Notes: generated from the sequence alone by a model not told the origin. Shown: positions 18,027 through 27,260, counted from the stretch's first letter. The stretch is 64,000 nucleotides of DNA from Nostoc sp. NMS9 (GCF_017114995.1 NZ_JABXKL010000032.1:1-64000), one strand, 5' to 3'. Translations and numbers: made by a program.

Positions 18027-18881
18027 ATGAAACAGCAAAAAAATCAATTCAGTCATCTTACTGCGATCGAAAGAAGTTATCTATCATTTCCGGCACAGTT
18101 TTTATTAAATCAAAACCTTCTCCAAGGCAAAATACTAGACTTTGGTTGTGGCTTTGGTAATGATGTTAAAATCTTGCGCCAAAAAGGTTGTGATATTACA
18201 GGCTATGACCCATATTATTTTCCAGAATATCCTAATACTAAATTCGATACAATAATTTGCTTTTATGTTTTAAATGTTTTATTTACCGAAGAACAAACTA
18301 ATGTCCTAATGGAAATATCACACTTATTAAAACCAGGAGGCAAAGCTTATTATGCTGTAAGAAGGGATATCAAAAAAGAAGGGTTTCGAGAACATTATGT
18401 TCACAAAAAACCTACCTATCAGTGTATTGCCAAACTTCCCTTTACTTCAATTTGCTTAGATGAATATCGGGAAGTATATAAGTATGTTCACTATAATCAT
18501 CAGCGAAATTCATCTAATTATTGTATATTCTGTAATCCCCAAAAAAGTCTCAAACTATTAACTGAATCAGCAACTGCTTATGCTATTTTTGATGGCTATC
18601 CTATAAGTAAAGGACATGTTTTAATTATTCCCAAACGTCATGTTGGCAGTTATTTTGAACTACCATTTAAAGAACAATCTGCTTGCTGGTTTATGGTTAA
18701 CAAAGTACAAAAAATTCTCAAAGCAGAATTTGAACCTGATGGCTTTAATATAGGAATGAACATCAATCGAGCCGCAGGTCAAAATATTATGCACGCCAGT
18801 ATTCATGTCATCCCTCGTTACAAAGGTGACACTCTTGGTGCTAAAAGTGGAATCAGGAACGTTATTCCTAAAAAGCAATAG
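18027..18881 (+). CDS. Bifunctional SAM methyltransferase / HIT-family protein
   Basis: The 284-residue protein joins two domains. Residues 1-125 are a small class I methyltransferase with motif I KILDFGCGFGNDV and a following LKPGGKAYYAV strand. Residues about 165-284 are a HIT domain beginning YCIFCNPQ, with GHVLIIPKRHV, and ending AAGQNIMHASIHVIPRYKGD. HIT proteins hydrolyse nucleotide phosphoramidates or dinucleotides. The usual triad HxHxH reads H-A-S-I-H here, so the central nucleophilic histidine position holds serine. ATG 18027 is preferred; an in-frame ATG at 17985 lies in repeat-rich sequence. It lies between two Uma2 genes. The substrate and whether the HIT half is active are unknown. 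Confidence 0.8.
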   Translation: MKQQKNQFSHLTAIERSYLSFPAQFLLNQNLLQGKILDFGCGFGNDVKILRQKGCDITGYDPYYFPEYPNTKFDTIICFYVLNVLFTEEQTNVLMEISHLLKPGGKAYYAVRRDIKKEGFREHYVHKKPTYQCIAKLPFTSICLDEYREVYKYVHYNHQRNSSNYCIFCNPQKSLKLLTESATAYAIFDGYPISKGHVLIIPKRHVGSYFELPFKEQSACWFMVNKVQKILKAEFEPDGFNIGMNINRAAGQNIMHASIHVIPRYKGDTLGAKSGIRNVIPKKQ

Positions 18882-18985
18882 TTTTTTACTGACAGCTTCC
18901 AGTAGCAAAACTGGATTGATAGCAAATACATAAATCTGAAAAACCTGATTTTTCAGTTTTCTGAAAATATTGCAAAATATTTCAG

Positions 18986-19747
18986 TTAACCCAGATTATC
19001 TGGATCTATTCCCAGCGCTCTTAATTGTTCTGTCAATTGTTGCACCCGTTGTTCTGCTTGTTGAGCGCGTTGTGCTTCTTGTTGAGCGCGTAGTGTCTCT
19101 TGTTGAGCGCGTAGTGTCTCTTGTTGAGCGCGTAGTGTCTCTTGTTTTACTTGTTCTGCGGGCGTGAGATACCGTTGTCCTTGCTCATCATACCAATACA
19201 TCCATTCCCGCGTTACACCGCAATAATTTCCCCTTTCGCAACCAATTCCTAATCCAATTTCTGGTAGCCAAACGGGGTTTCCCTCTTGCAATTCATACTT
19301 ACCATTAACTAACTTATGTACTTCCAGATGCGGTTTGCGGCGGCGACGAGAGGAATAAATTACGTAATAAAGTACACCCAAAGCCTCATATTCATCCAAC
19401 TTAGTAGTGTATTCCTTGCGATAATTTTGGGAAACTACTTCTAGCACGAAAATCGGTACAACATTTTCATCCCACAGCACATAACTGGGACGCAGTTCCT
19501 CATCATAAAACCGCTCTACCCCTAAGCTCAGAAACCCATCTGGCACAATTGGCGGTTTATCTGGGTGATAATAAATACCCATATCTATGCCAAACAACCA
19601 GTCCATGCGTTCTGACCAAAGTATCAGCAGGATAGCCTTCAGCAAGCCTGGTATTAATTCTTGCAGTTCATTATCCACAGGCGTTTCATCAGAGTCTGGT
19701 AGTTCCTCGGCTGAGGGCAAGTACCTTGGCAAGTTGTACTCTAACAT
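18986..19747 (-). CDS. Uma2-family (DUF820) putative endonuclease
   Basis: The 253-residue protein begins MLEYNLPRYLPSAEELPDSD, the usual Uma2 opening, so ATG 19747 is chosen over an upstream in-frame start. Core residues are PPIVPDGFLSLGVE, PIFVLEVVSQNYRKE and KLDEYEALGVLYYVIY, giving the D...E-x-V...K pattern of PD-(D/E)xK nucleases. The C-terminus has heptads QETLRAQ repeated three times and then QEAQRAQ, a predicted coiled coil, and ends LRALGIDPDNLG, like the other Uma2 protein at 17061. The two are only modestly similar in the core, so this is not a fresh duplication. Biological role is unknown. Confidence 0.87.
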   Translation of the reverse strand: MLEYNLPRYLPSAEELPDSDETPVDNELQELIPGLLKAILLILWSERMDWLFGIDMGIYYHPDKPPIVPDGFLSLGVERFYDEELRPSYVLWDENVVPIFVLEVVSQNYRKEYTTKLDEYEALGVLYYVIYSSRRRRKPHLEVHKLVNGKYELQEGNPVWLPEIGLGIGCERGNYCGVTREWMYWYDEQGQRYLTPAEQVKQETLRAQQETLRAQQETLRAQQEAQRAQQAEQRVQQLTEQLRALGIDPDNLG

Positions 19748-20044
19748 GGCTGGTTTCCCCAAAACTCAAAGGATATTTGGCTCTATTTGGCTCACCAGAA
19801 TTATAGCGATTTATCTGCTAGCAATGTCTTTGCAGGAATCAGTCGTTAGCGCATATTTTTGTTCTACCTAACTTACTCGCACACGATAAATAACCATCTT
19901 GACCTTTTTGGTTATTTTATTAAGATCGATTTGGATTCAAGTTGCGATCGCCCATTACCATGATGCACTAAGGCTGCCGTTCCATGTTCTGAAGCACGTA
20001 ACTCCTTGTCAGAGATTTGTGGTTCTTTGCTATAGACCGAACTT

Positions 20045-20334
20045 AGTAAGATATTCAGAACTGGACGACCCAATGCTTGTTCAATCCGTGGACACGATGT
20101 GCCTTCACAACAGATTTTTTCGAGTTAACTACGAACGATCGCATCTGACCCGATGGCTTGTACCTCTTGTAGGGGAATCACTTTTGCATCTCGAAACAGT
20201 CCCTTTTCTGCAACTAGAAAACCCAAAAGTTGATTGCGTTCCCGATCAAAAATTAAATCTATAATTCGGACAATTTTCTTACCTCTGTCGTAGGTGACGA
20301 CCACTTTATCGATAACATCACTACCTTTAAGCAT
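20045..20334 (-). pseudogene. PRC-barrel protein, truncated and frameshifted
   Basis: The first 69 codons (20334 to 20125) encode a PRC-barrel domain: VVVTYDRGKKIVRIIDLIFD, NQLLGFLVAEKGL and VIPLQEVQAIGSDAIV. PRC barrels occur in cyanobacterial stress and photosynthesis-related proteins. After the TAA the expected continuation appears in other frames: SKKSVVKAHRV in one and RIEQALGRPVLNILL in another, which suggests at least two frameshifts. The 69-residue product may still be made. Family continuation is judged from memory of related proteins, so decay is likely but not proven. Confidence 0.5.
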
Positions 20335-20353
20335 TTATCTATCCCTAGTATCT

Positions 20354-20551
20354 TTATTGATTTGGTTTTTGAATCATTTGTTCGTTAGTCGCCTGAAACT
20401 TAAGCTGAAAATATCGTCCCTCTCGTCCAAAACCGGGAACGATATCAATCACACCAAAGTATTCAGAAAATGCCCCAAATATGGCGAGCAGAATGATTGA
20501 GCTGGTGATATTTGCTCCAGTATTAGAGCGTTATCCTACTAGTCTAGGCAT
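20354..20551 (-). pseudogene. Unrecognised short gene remnant with an early stop
   Basis: The frame reads MPRLVG, then TAA (20533-20531), then about 58 codons including SSIILLAIFGAFSEYFG and PGFGREGRYFQLKFQ before TAA at 20356. The hydrophobic stretch suggests a membrane or secreted protein end. I do not recognise the family. It may be noise; the protein-like composition is the only support. Confidence 0.25.
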
Positions 20552-21095
20552 TTTTTATTTTATTTATTGTTATTTTTTATGGCTAACCTTACTGGAAAGA
20601 GCATACAAGATTATTGACATATTTTTATCTGCAATCTGCCTTGATTAACTTTCATCTTTAGGAATCAATAAAATTAAAAAGACTATTTCAAAAGATAGAT
20701 ACGATCCTGTTTGCCTTCAATTTTTTGGAAGTAACTATTTTTATTTTTAGTTTCAATATTATTGAATGACTTAAAAGATGATTTTAGTTAATTGAGTTTC
20801 ATACTATTATTTAAAGCTGATTTTGATAGTTCAATTTATCGGATACTTGAAGGTTCGTTTAAACATGATTTAAAAAAGCAGGATACATCTGAAAAGATAA
20901 ACTAACTAAAAAGGTGTAAAAGTAGTGAAGAGATTGTGACTTAAGTAAAAGATTGCCGAATCCAGAAACAGAATAGGTTTATTCATCTTCAAGAGAACAT
21001 CAAACTTCCCAGAAAGCTTTCACGACTTCCTTAGACTCTTAAACAAATTTTTTATGGTAGGATAGGGGTTTTATCAGAAAGCTGACTTTGGTAAT
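20552..21095. other. AT-rich intergenic region
   Basis: I see no gene, clear promoter or repeat here. The sequence is markedly AT-rich, with many homopolymer A/T runs and no supported reading frame on either strand. Confidence 0.5.
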
Positions 21096-21182
21096 ATGCG
21101 ATACGAACAAATCAAAAGCCGATCGGTTGGTGAATTTAAACGCCTGTTTGGGATAAAAGTTGCAATATTTTGCTTTGACTAA
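21096..21182 (+). pseudogene. Transposase N-terminal remnant
   Basis: Twenty-eight codons read MRYEQIKSRSVGEFKRLFGIK and then a stop. The opening resembles the N-terminal helix of IS5-type transposases in cyanobacteria (pattern MKYE-IK---EEFKRL-GV). Nothing else of the transposase follows. Confidence 0.4.
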
Positions 21183-21184
21183 GG

Positions 21185-21202
21185 GATACCACAAGTGGTA
21201 TC
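21185..21202 (+). repeat. Inverted repeat GATACCAC-AA-GTGGTATC
   Basis: Perfect 8-base arms with a two-base centre, just after the transposase remnant and 416 bases before serA. It could be an operator or a leftover terminal repeat; nothing decides this. Confidence 0.5.
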
Positions 21203-21617
21203 TAGAAACAGCCAAGATTTGACAGATATAATAGTTACTAGCTCATTTCCTGGTTGTGCATAGCATTGCCTCATCTAAAGTTGCAGCCCAGTCAAGAATA
21301 CAGGCATTTTTACCCCACTCAGAAAGTTGCTTCAGCCGATAAAATTTTGGTAACTTTTAACTATTAATAAATATATCGGTGCTTAGTGCTATTCATGCTT
21401 TATATTTAGCGGCAGGGTGATGCAAATAGCCACTCACCTTCAAATACTTAGGAGGCAGTATCCACCGGAAGCAACTCATGCTTTGATACCATCACCAGAT
21501 AGTGTAAGTTAAGGTTAAGTCGATATTCAAACGAATAATTTTTGCTGAATTGCGACAGATAAAGACTAAACTAAAAAGTCTTGTGCAGCAAAACCTGTAG
21601 CTTTAAATGAAGTAATC

Positions 21618-23198
21618 ATGTCTAAGGTTCTTGTCTCTGATTCAATTGACCAAGCTGGAATTGACATTCTTTCGCAAGTTGCTACCGTTGATGTCAAACT
21701 AGGTCTAAAACCAGCGGAACTGATCGCAATTATTGGTGAGTATGACGCGCTGATGATTCGCTCTGGTACGCGCGTCACTCAAGAAATCATTGAAGCCGGC
21801 ACCCAACTAAAAATCATCGGTCGTGCTGGTGTAGGTGTGGATAATGTGGATGTTCCCGCTGCCACCCGCCGGGGGATTGTGGTAGTCAATTCTCCAGAGG
21901 GAAATACAATTGCCGCCGCCGAACACGCGCTAGCGATGATTTTGGCTTTGTCTCGCCACATCCCCGATGCTAACGCTTCGGTGAAACGCGGTGCGTGGGA
22001 TCGCAATAGTTTTGTTGGTGCGGAAGTCTACAAAAAAACTCTCGGCGTTGTCGGTTTGGGTAAAATTGGCTCCCATGTTGCCGCTGTAGCTAGGACAATG
22101 GGGATGAAACTCCTAGCTTATGACCCATTTATTTCTACAGAACGAGCCGAACAAATTGGCTGTCAGTTGGTGGAGCTAGATTTACTCTTCCAGCAAGCAG
22201 ACTATATCACCCTACACATCCCGAAAACCCCAGAAACTACCCACTTAATCAATGCCACAACCTTGGCAAAAATGAAACCCACAGCCAGGATTATCAACTG
22301 CGCTCGTGGTGGGATCATTGATGAAGTAGCTTTAGCAGCAGCTCTGAAAGCAGGTAAAATCGGCGGTGCAGCCTTGGATGTGTTCGAGTCAGAACCATTG
22401 GGTGAATCAGAATTGCGATCGCTAGGTAAAGAAATCATCCTCACTCCCCACTTGGGAGCCTCTACCACGGAAGCTCAAGTGAATGTGGCCATTGATGTTG
22501 CCGAACAAATTCGGGATGTACTTTTAGGACTACCAGCACGTTCAGCCGTCAACATTCCCGGACTCGGCCCCGATGTGTTGGAAGAACTCAAACCCTATAT
22601 GCAACTAGCAGAAACTCTCGGTAATCTAGTGGGACAACTAGCTGGCGGACGGGTGGAAATACTCAATATTCGACTGCAAGGGGAACTCGCAACCAACAAA
22701 AGTCAGCCTTTAATCGTCGCTGCCCTCAAAGGACTACTTTACCAAGCTTTGCGGGAACGAGTAAATTACGTAAATGCCAGCATAGAAGCCAAAGAACGCG
22801 GAATTCGGGTAATTGAAACCCGCGATGCTTCCATTCGAGATTATGCCGGCACACTGCATCTAGAAGCCACGGGTACTTTAGGTACTCATTCGGTCACAGG
22901 CGCTTTGCTAGGTGAGCGGGAAATCCACCTCACCGACGTTGACGGTTTCCCGATTAACGTCCCACCCAGCAAATATATGTTGTTTACCCTGCACCGCGAT
23001 ATGCCGGGGATTATCGGCAAACTTGGTTCCCTACTCGGCAGTTTTAATGTGAATATTGCCAGTATGCAAGTAGGTCGTAAAATCGTCCGTGGTGATGCCG
23101 TCATGGCTCTGAGTATAGATGACCCTTTACCAGAGGGCATTTTGGATGAAATTATAAAAGTCCCTGGTATTCGGGACGCGTATACAGTAACACTATGA
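21618..23198 (+). CDS. serA: D-3-phosphoglycerate dehydrogenase
   Basis: SerA oxidises 3-phosphoglycerate to 3-phosphohydroxypyruvate with NAD, the first step of serine synthesis. The 526-residue protein is of the long form: substrate and NAD domains with VGLGKIG near residue 145, INCARGGIIDE near 225 and ILTPHLGAST with H278 as the likely catalytic histidine; an intervening ASB domain; and a C-terminal ACT domain beginning MLFTLHRDMPGIIGKLG, which usually mediates serine feedback. ATG 21618 is the natural start. It lies upstream of prmA on the same strand, separated by a large inverted repeat. Confidence 0.95.
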   Translation: MSKVLVSDSIDQAGIDILSQVATVDVKLGLKPAELIAIIGEYDALMIRSGTRVTQEIIEAGTQLKIIGRAGVGVDNVDVPAATRRGIVVVNSPEGNTIAAAEHALAMILALSRHIPDANASVKRGAWDRNSFVGAEVYKKTLGVVGLGKIGSHVAAVARTMGMKLLAYDPFISTERAEQIGCQLVELDLLFQQADYITLHIPKTPETTHLINATTLAKMKPTARIINCARGGIIDEVALAAALKAGKIGGAALDVFESEPLGESELRSLGKEIILTPHLGASTTEAQVNVAIDVAEQIRDVLLGLPARSAVNIPGLGPDVLEELKPYMQLAETLGNLVGQLAGGRVEILNIRLQGELATNKSQPLIVAALKGLLYQALRERVNYVNASIEAKERGIRVIETRDASIRDYAGTLHLEATGTLGTHSVTGALLGEREIHLTDVDGFPINVPPSKYMLFTLHRDMPGIIGKLGSLLGSFNVNIASMQVGRKIVRGDAVMALSIDDPLPEGILDEIIKVPGIRDAYTVTL

Positions 23199-23286
23199 GT
23201 GCTGAGTGAAGAAAAGTTAGGAGTGAATAGTTAGGAGTTAAAAGTTAAAAACTCCTAACTCCTAACTCCCTCAAACTCAGCACTCA
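23197..23286 (+). repeat. Nested inverted repeats between serA and prmA
   Basis: Outer arms GAGTGCTGAG and CTCAGCACTC enclose inner arms GTTAGGAGTT and AACTCCTAAC with extra tandem copies of the TTAGGAGT word. The whole could fold into a long hairpin that ends or punctuates the serA transcript. Confidence 0.7.
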
Positions 23287-23327
23287 CCACGGGCTGAACG
23301 CCCCGCTAGCGCTAACAGCAATCAAAA

Positions 23328-24248
23328 ATGGCAAACACCTGGTGGGAACTAAATATTTTATGTGAGCCAGACTTAGAAGATTCGATCTTTTGGCGACTGG
23401 AAGATTTTGGCTGTCGTGGTACAGCTAGTGAAAATAAAGGAAACTCATCTTTAGTAAGAGCTTATCTGCCAACAATTCAAACGCAGCTACTAGATTTGGC
23501 AGCGCTGTCGCTATGGCTGCGTCAAGATGCCCTCTGTGTAGGAATTTCATCTCCTTCTTTGCAATGGCAGTTAATTGATGAGGAAGATTGGGCGACTAGC
23601 TGGAAACAATATTGGCATCCACAAGAAATAGGCGATCGCTTCCTAATTAACCCCGCTTGGCTACCATTACCAGAAACAACGGAACGGTTAGTAATTCGCC
23701 TCGATCCTGGTGTAGCATTTGGTACGGGCAACCATGCCACAACTCAGCTATGTTTGGAATCCCTGGAAATGCGGCTAAGTGGAGTTCCTCAGTCGTTTGT
23801 GGGTAATAGTGGCAAACATGAGCATCTGGTAATTGCGGATATTGGCTGTGGTTCTGGTATCCTTTCCATTGGGGCGCTGCTATTGGGAGCCGAGAAAGTC
23901 TATGCAGTAGATACTGACCCTTTGGCGGTGCAATCAACTATCAGTAATGGTGCGCTGAATGAGATTAGCCCAGAACGTTTACTACCTGCACAGGGAAGTG
24001 TAGACGTTTTGACAAAACTAATTGCAAGCCCAGTGGATGGTATTGTCTGCAATATTTTGGCTCATGTGATTATTGAATTGATTCCAGAAATGAGTGCGAT
24101 CGCTAAACCTGAAACTTGGGCGATCTTCAGTGGAATTTTACTAGAACAATCTAAAGCGGTCGCTGACGCTTTAGAAGAAAATGGCTGGGTTGTTGCTACC
24201 CTGTGGAAACGCAAAGAATGGTGTTGTTTAAATGTACGGCGTTCTTAA
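23328..24248 (+). CDS. prmA: Ribosomal protein L11 methyltransferase
   Basis: PrmA methylates lysines and the N-terminus of ribosomal protein L11 with S-adenosylmethionine. The 306-residue protein has the N-terminal substrate-binding domain ([21 protein letters not shown]) and a catalytic domain with [19 protein letters not shown], motif [28 protein letters not shown] and VCNILAHVI. Length is close to the usual 290-310. ATG 23328 is the start. It may be transcribed separately from serA because of the hairpin between them, and it is followed by a terminator. Confidence 0.95.
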   Translation: MANTWWELNILCEPDLEDSIFWRLEDFGCRGTASENKGNSSLVRAYLPTIQTQLLDLAALSLWLRQDALCVGISSPSLQWQLIDEEDWATSWKQYWHPQEIGDRFLINPAWLPLPETTERLVIRLDPGVAFGTGNHATTQLCLESLEMRLSGVPQSFVGNSGKHEHLVIADIGCGSGILSIGALLLGAEKVYAVDTDPLAVQSTISNGALNEISPERLLPAQGSVDVLTKLIASPVDGIVCNILAHVIIELIPEMSAIAKPETWAIFSGILLEQSKAVADALEENGWVVATLWKRKEWCCLNVRRS

Positions 24249-24292
24249 TTCGGTAGAAATTATCGCAATCCTAAATCATTCCTAAACAATTT

Positions 24293-24326
24293 GATCCCCA
24301 ACTTCTTAAATAAGCCGGGGATCTTT
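24293..24326 (+). terminator. Terminator after prmA
   Basis: GATCCCC pairs with GGGGATC, with a short inner CTT/AAG pairing in the loop, followed by TTT. It lies 45 bases after the prmA stop. Confidence 0.7.
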
Positions 24327-24378
24327 CAGTAAGTGACATAATATATAGATTACCCACTATTGACTTTTGAAACTAGCG

Positions 24379-25650
24379 ATGAAAGAACGGCTACAAATCC
24401 ACAAAAAAGCTGACTCATCCGCTTATTCGTCAGAGCAAAGTCAGTTGCAATCGCATTTATTAACTACTCACTCTCAACTTGTCTCCAACAAGCCTATAGT
24501 ACAGGCAAAGGTAGAAAATCAGAAATTTCGACAATATCAGTTTGAGGCAACAAAACTCCAAATACAAGCCAAGCATGGCACGATCACGCCAGAGGGACAA
24601 GAGCGACTCACTGTATTGCAAACAAAGATGAATGAGTCTTTGCAGCAAGGGAAGGAACACTCTTCGCAATTTGGTCATCACCTGAGCAAAATGGCGATCA
24701 AACGTGCTGATAGTGTGTCAATAGGAGAAATACAGCCAAAACTGACTATTGGTCAATCAGGAGATCGATATGAGCAAGAGGCGGATAGTGTTGCTACTTC
24801 TGTAGTCAACCAAATTAATCGATCTACTCTGCAAAACCAGGATGCACAGCAGACGACTTTACCAGCGAATAAGAACGAACAAGCAAAGTCTAAAGAAATA
24901 TTAGCAGTAAATAACTCAGCAGATAAAAAACAAAAATTTTTACAAGAATATTCGCTAGCCAAAACACTAGTAAATGGTATAGATGACACATTACCACAAG
25001 ATAAAATCCTGGAACAACTTTTCAAAAACTTTGTAAATATCCAATTTCAATACACAATGGTGAGCAAGAGTCCAGAAACACTCTTAAAAGGCTCTCCAGA
25101 AGGAGATTGTCAGACATTAGCCCGTGCTTTTAAAAAAGTTGCAGAAGAATATTTTGGCATTGAAAAAATAACAATTGAAAGTATCGCTAAACCTTTTTTG
25201 AGTGAAGCTGGGGCTACCCCATACCAAGGGAAAAAGCCTAATTGTGATGACGGGAAACGATGGTTTTTCCAAAACCATTATTGGGCTAGCTGGAATGGAA
25301 AAATTTATGATGTTTTATTCCTCAGCAATAAACGAACCGAAGCTGATATGGCAAAACAGGTGCAACCACTCACATCAATGTTGATGCCTGAACAAGAATA
25401 CTATCAAACAGAAAAAGGAAAAATTGTATATCCAATTGTCAATAAGTATTCCACTGTAGAGGTTGCGATATTTGAAAAACTGAAAAACTTTGTTAATAAT
25501 CTTGGTCGGTTTTTCTCCAATAGTATGGGTGCGATCATCAATAAAATTCGGTCTTTATTTGCCCAAAGTGGAAACAATACCAGTGGTTTTGATTCTCTAA
25601 TGAGAGAACTTGAACACGACAAAAATAATAGTGCGATCGCAAACAAATAA
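24379..25650 (+). CDS. Putative eCIS cargo with transglutaminase-like Cys-His-Asp domain
   Basis: The 423-residue protein (ATG 24379; a TTG 12 bases upstream is rejected) carries at residues 121-143 the signature KLTIGQSGDRYEQEADSVA, shared with the DUF4157 protein at 39124 (KLSISQPGDIYEQEADSVA). That segment is characteristic of proteins linked to contractile injection systems. Residues 185-330 hold C244 in EGDCQTLARAF, H300 in NHYWASW and D311 in YDVLF, the order and spacing of a transglutaminase-like or papain-like triad. Residues about 370-400 form an amphipathic, partly hydrophobic tail. It lies just beyond the end of the eCIS operon, on the opposite strand. Cargo status and enzymatic role are inference. 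Confidence 0.6.
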   Translation: MKERLQIHKKADSSAYSSEQSQLQSHLLTTHSQLVSNKPIVQAKVENQKFRQYQFEATKLQIQAKHGTITPEGQERLTVLQTKMNESLQQGKEHSSQFGHHLSKMAIKRADSVSIGEIQPKLTIGQSGDRYEQEADSVATSVVNQINRSTLQNQDAQQTTLPANKNEQAKSKEILAVNNSADKKQKFLQEYSLAKTLVNGIDDTLPQDKILEQLFKNFVNIQFQYTMVSKSPETLLKGSPEGDCQTLARAFKKVAEEYFGIEKITIESIAKPFLSEAGATPYQGKKPNCDDGKRWFFQNHYWASWNGKIYDVLFLSNKRTEADMAKQVQPLTSMLMPEQEYYQTEKGKIVYPIVNKYSTVEVAIFEKLKNFVNNLGRFFSNSMGAIINKIRSLFAQSGNNTSGFDSLMRELEHDKNNSAIANK

Positions 25651-25732
25651 AGTCAATCATTTTAAGACCTTGGTGGTATCGTTAAGTTAGTGCGATCGCT
25701 ATTTTCGGTTTTAGAAACAACGGTAGGAAATG

Positions 25733-26044
25733 ATGAAGAATCAAGATATCCAGAATCAATCCTCCAGTGTCCCCATGACTACTATTAACGAACAGCTCCT
25801 TGCTGCGATCAAAACCGCTCCAGAATCGATTTTAGAGCAAACCCTCGACTATCTCGAATACCTCAAAATTAGAAAAAATGCTTCTGGTATTAAACTAGCA
25901 GATGCCTCTATCCAAGATGGGGAAGCAATGCAGCGCCGCTCCAAAGCTAAAGATTTGCTGAAATTTGCTAGCAACTGGCAAGGCGATGACTTTGAAAAAT
26001 GTCTCCAGTTTGTTTGCAACACGCGTTCCGATGGTGAATTCTGA
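25733..26044 (+). CDS. Antitoxin-like protein (DUF2281-like) of a lost PIN toxin
   Basis: The 103-residue protein has TTINEQLLAAIKTAPESILE followed by QTLDYLEYLKIRK, typical of small cyanobacterial antitoxins, and ends with LLKFASNWQGDDFEKCLQFV and NTRSDGEF, the usual C-terminal tail. AGGA lies four bases before ATG 25733 and one base before ATG 25730, so the second is preferred. An internal ATG at 25775 is possible. The stop overlaps the start of a toxin remnant as TGATG, the common coupling of such pairs. The toxin itself is missing. Confidence 0.65.
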   Translation: MKNQDIQNQSSSVPMTTINEQLLAAIKTAPESILEQTLDYLEYLKIRKNASGIKLADASIQDGEAMQRRSKAKDLLKFASNWQGDDFEKCLQFVCNTRSDGEF

Positions 26045-26076
26045 TGTATCTGCTTGGCTTTCACCACTGCCCTGAA
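26044..26076 (+). pseudogene. Start of a PIN-type toxin gene, truncated
   Basis: ATG overlaps the antitoxin stop and reads MYLLGFHHC; intact partners usually begin MYLLDTNHC. Similarity stops after about nine codons and the sequence runs into the 3' end of the opposite-strand DUF4159 gene. Confidence 0.45.
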
Positions 26077-27260
26077 TTATCTTCCTGTTGCAACCCAATT
26101 AACTGTCGCCGCTTCCAAGCATAGTGAAGAATATTAATCCCTAATTCCTGAGCTGTACGAATGGTCAATCTGGGTAAACTCAAATCTCTATCCAGTCCCC
26201 AAGCAGTTGCTAAATCTCCAATTGATAAAATAATTCCTCCACCGATTAACAGTTTTATCTGCTGTTGATTAACCATTGGCAAGGCAGCAAATAAGAAAGG
26301 TTTTGTCCTTAAAGGATGACTCCGTTGCAATTCTTCTAAAGGTCTTAAAGGACTCTCTAACTGTTGTGCCAAGGCTTGAGTACTCTCAATTAAAGGATTA
26401 GCATTTGTTGGCGCATCAACTAAAAGTACACCACCTAAATTTAAGTAATTTCTGAGGGATTCAAATTCGAGACTATTTAAAGAAATTGCTTGTCCACCTG
26501 TGAGATAAAGGATGTCATAGTCTTGGATATTTTCTGCTAAAGAAACCTGACCTGGTTCATCAGCTCCTCGCAAACTTGGGTATAGGGGTTCTACTGCTTG
26601 TAATAAATATGAAAGGCTGAAAAAATTACGCGCACATTCGGGATCGTTATGAGTCGCCTGTGCCATACATACAAGTGCTTGAGGACGCATTTGTGCCTGA
26701 CGACGATAACGCAAATCAATATTATTATATCCAGGAAAGAAAGCATCCGCAGGTTGGGTAATGTCAGTATGTCCTGGTTGCAGAAGTATTCGACATATTT
26801 CTATTTCTGAACTAGCTGGTGTAGAGTTTATTTGGTCAATTCGATAAGTTTCTTGAACAACATCTCTTTGCTGTCCGCGCCGCAATTCATCAGGGTCTAC
26901 ATAGCTAACTACTAAGTAGATCATGAGCGGTTCAGAACTTACTACTTCTAGATCAATGGGAAAATCATAAGAAGTTGGTACAACAATTAGATTACCTGCT
27001 AAATCAATTGCAATACCAGGTTGAATTTGTACCCAACGTCCATCTCGATATCTAGCTTCTACTTGGCTTGGGGCAGTCACATCTCGCACACCTAAACCGC
27101 AGACAATTCCTGGTTGGTTTAAACTTTGATATTGAGCATTTTGCCGATTACGGTGATATTCATGGGCCGTGCGCCAACGTTCCGCATTAATTAGTAAGCC
27201 GTCTGCGGCTTGCAAGCGTTCAAAGGATTTAATTGGTGGTGGTGGGAAAGGATGGGACAT
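26061..27260 (-). CDS. eCIS-associated protein with C-terminal DUF4159
   Basis: The 399-residue protein opens with FERLQAADGLLINAERWRTA and HRNRQNAQYQSLNQPG, a segment seen in proteins at the end of baseplate operons of injection systems. Residues about 60-170 are beta-rich with VQIQPGIAIDLAGNLIVVP. Residues about 235-390 resemble DUF4159: YDILYLTGGQAISLNS, LNLGGVLLVDAP, LLIGGGIILSIGDLATAWG and AQELGINILHYAWKRRQ, a glutamine-amidotransferase-like fold whose role is unknown. It is the last gene of the minus-strand structural set, 70 bases behind the tail protein gene. Probably an accessory surface or baseplate component. Confidence 0.65.
   Translation of the reverse strand: MSHPFPPPPIKSFERLQAADGLLINAERWRTAHEYHRNRQNAQYQSLNQPGIVCGLGVRDVTAPSQVEARYRDGRWVQIQPGIAIDLAGNLIVVPTSYDFPIDLEVVSSEPLMIYLVVSYVDPDELRRGQQRDVVQETYRIDQINSTPASSEIEICRILLQPGHTDITQPADAFFPGYNNIDLRYRRQAQMRPQALVCMAQATHNDPECARNFFSLSYLLQAVEPLYPSLRGADEPGQVSLAENIQDYDILYLTGGQAISLNSLEFESLRNYLNLGGVLLVDAPTNANPLIESTQALAQQLESPLRPLEELQRSHPLRTKPFLFAALPMVNQQQIKLLIGGGIILSIGDLATAWGLDRDLSLPRLTIRTAQELGINILHYAWKRRQLIGLQQEDNSGQW

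Noticed and set aside
19899-20264. Plus-strand 121-residue frame
   Set aside because: It lies opposite the recognisable PRC-barrel sequence and shows no protein family.
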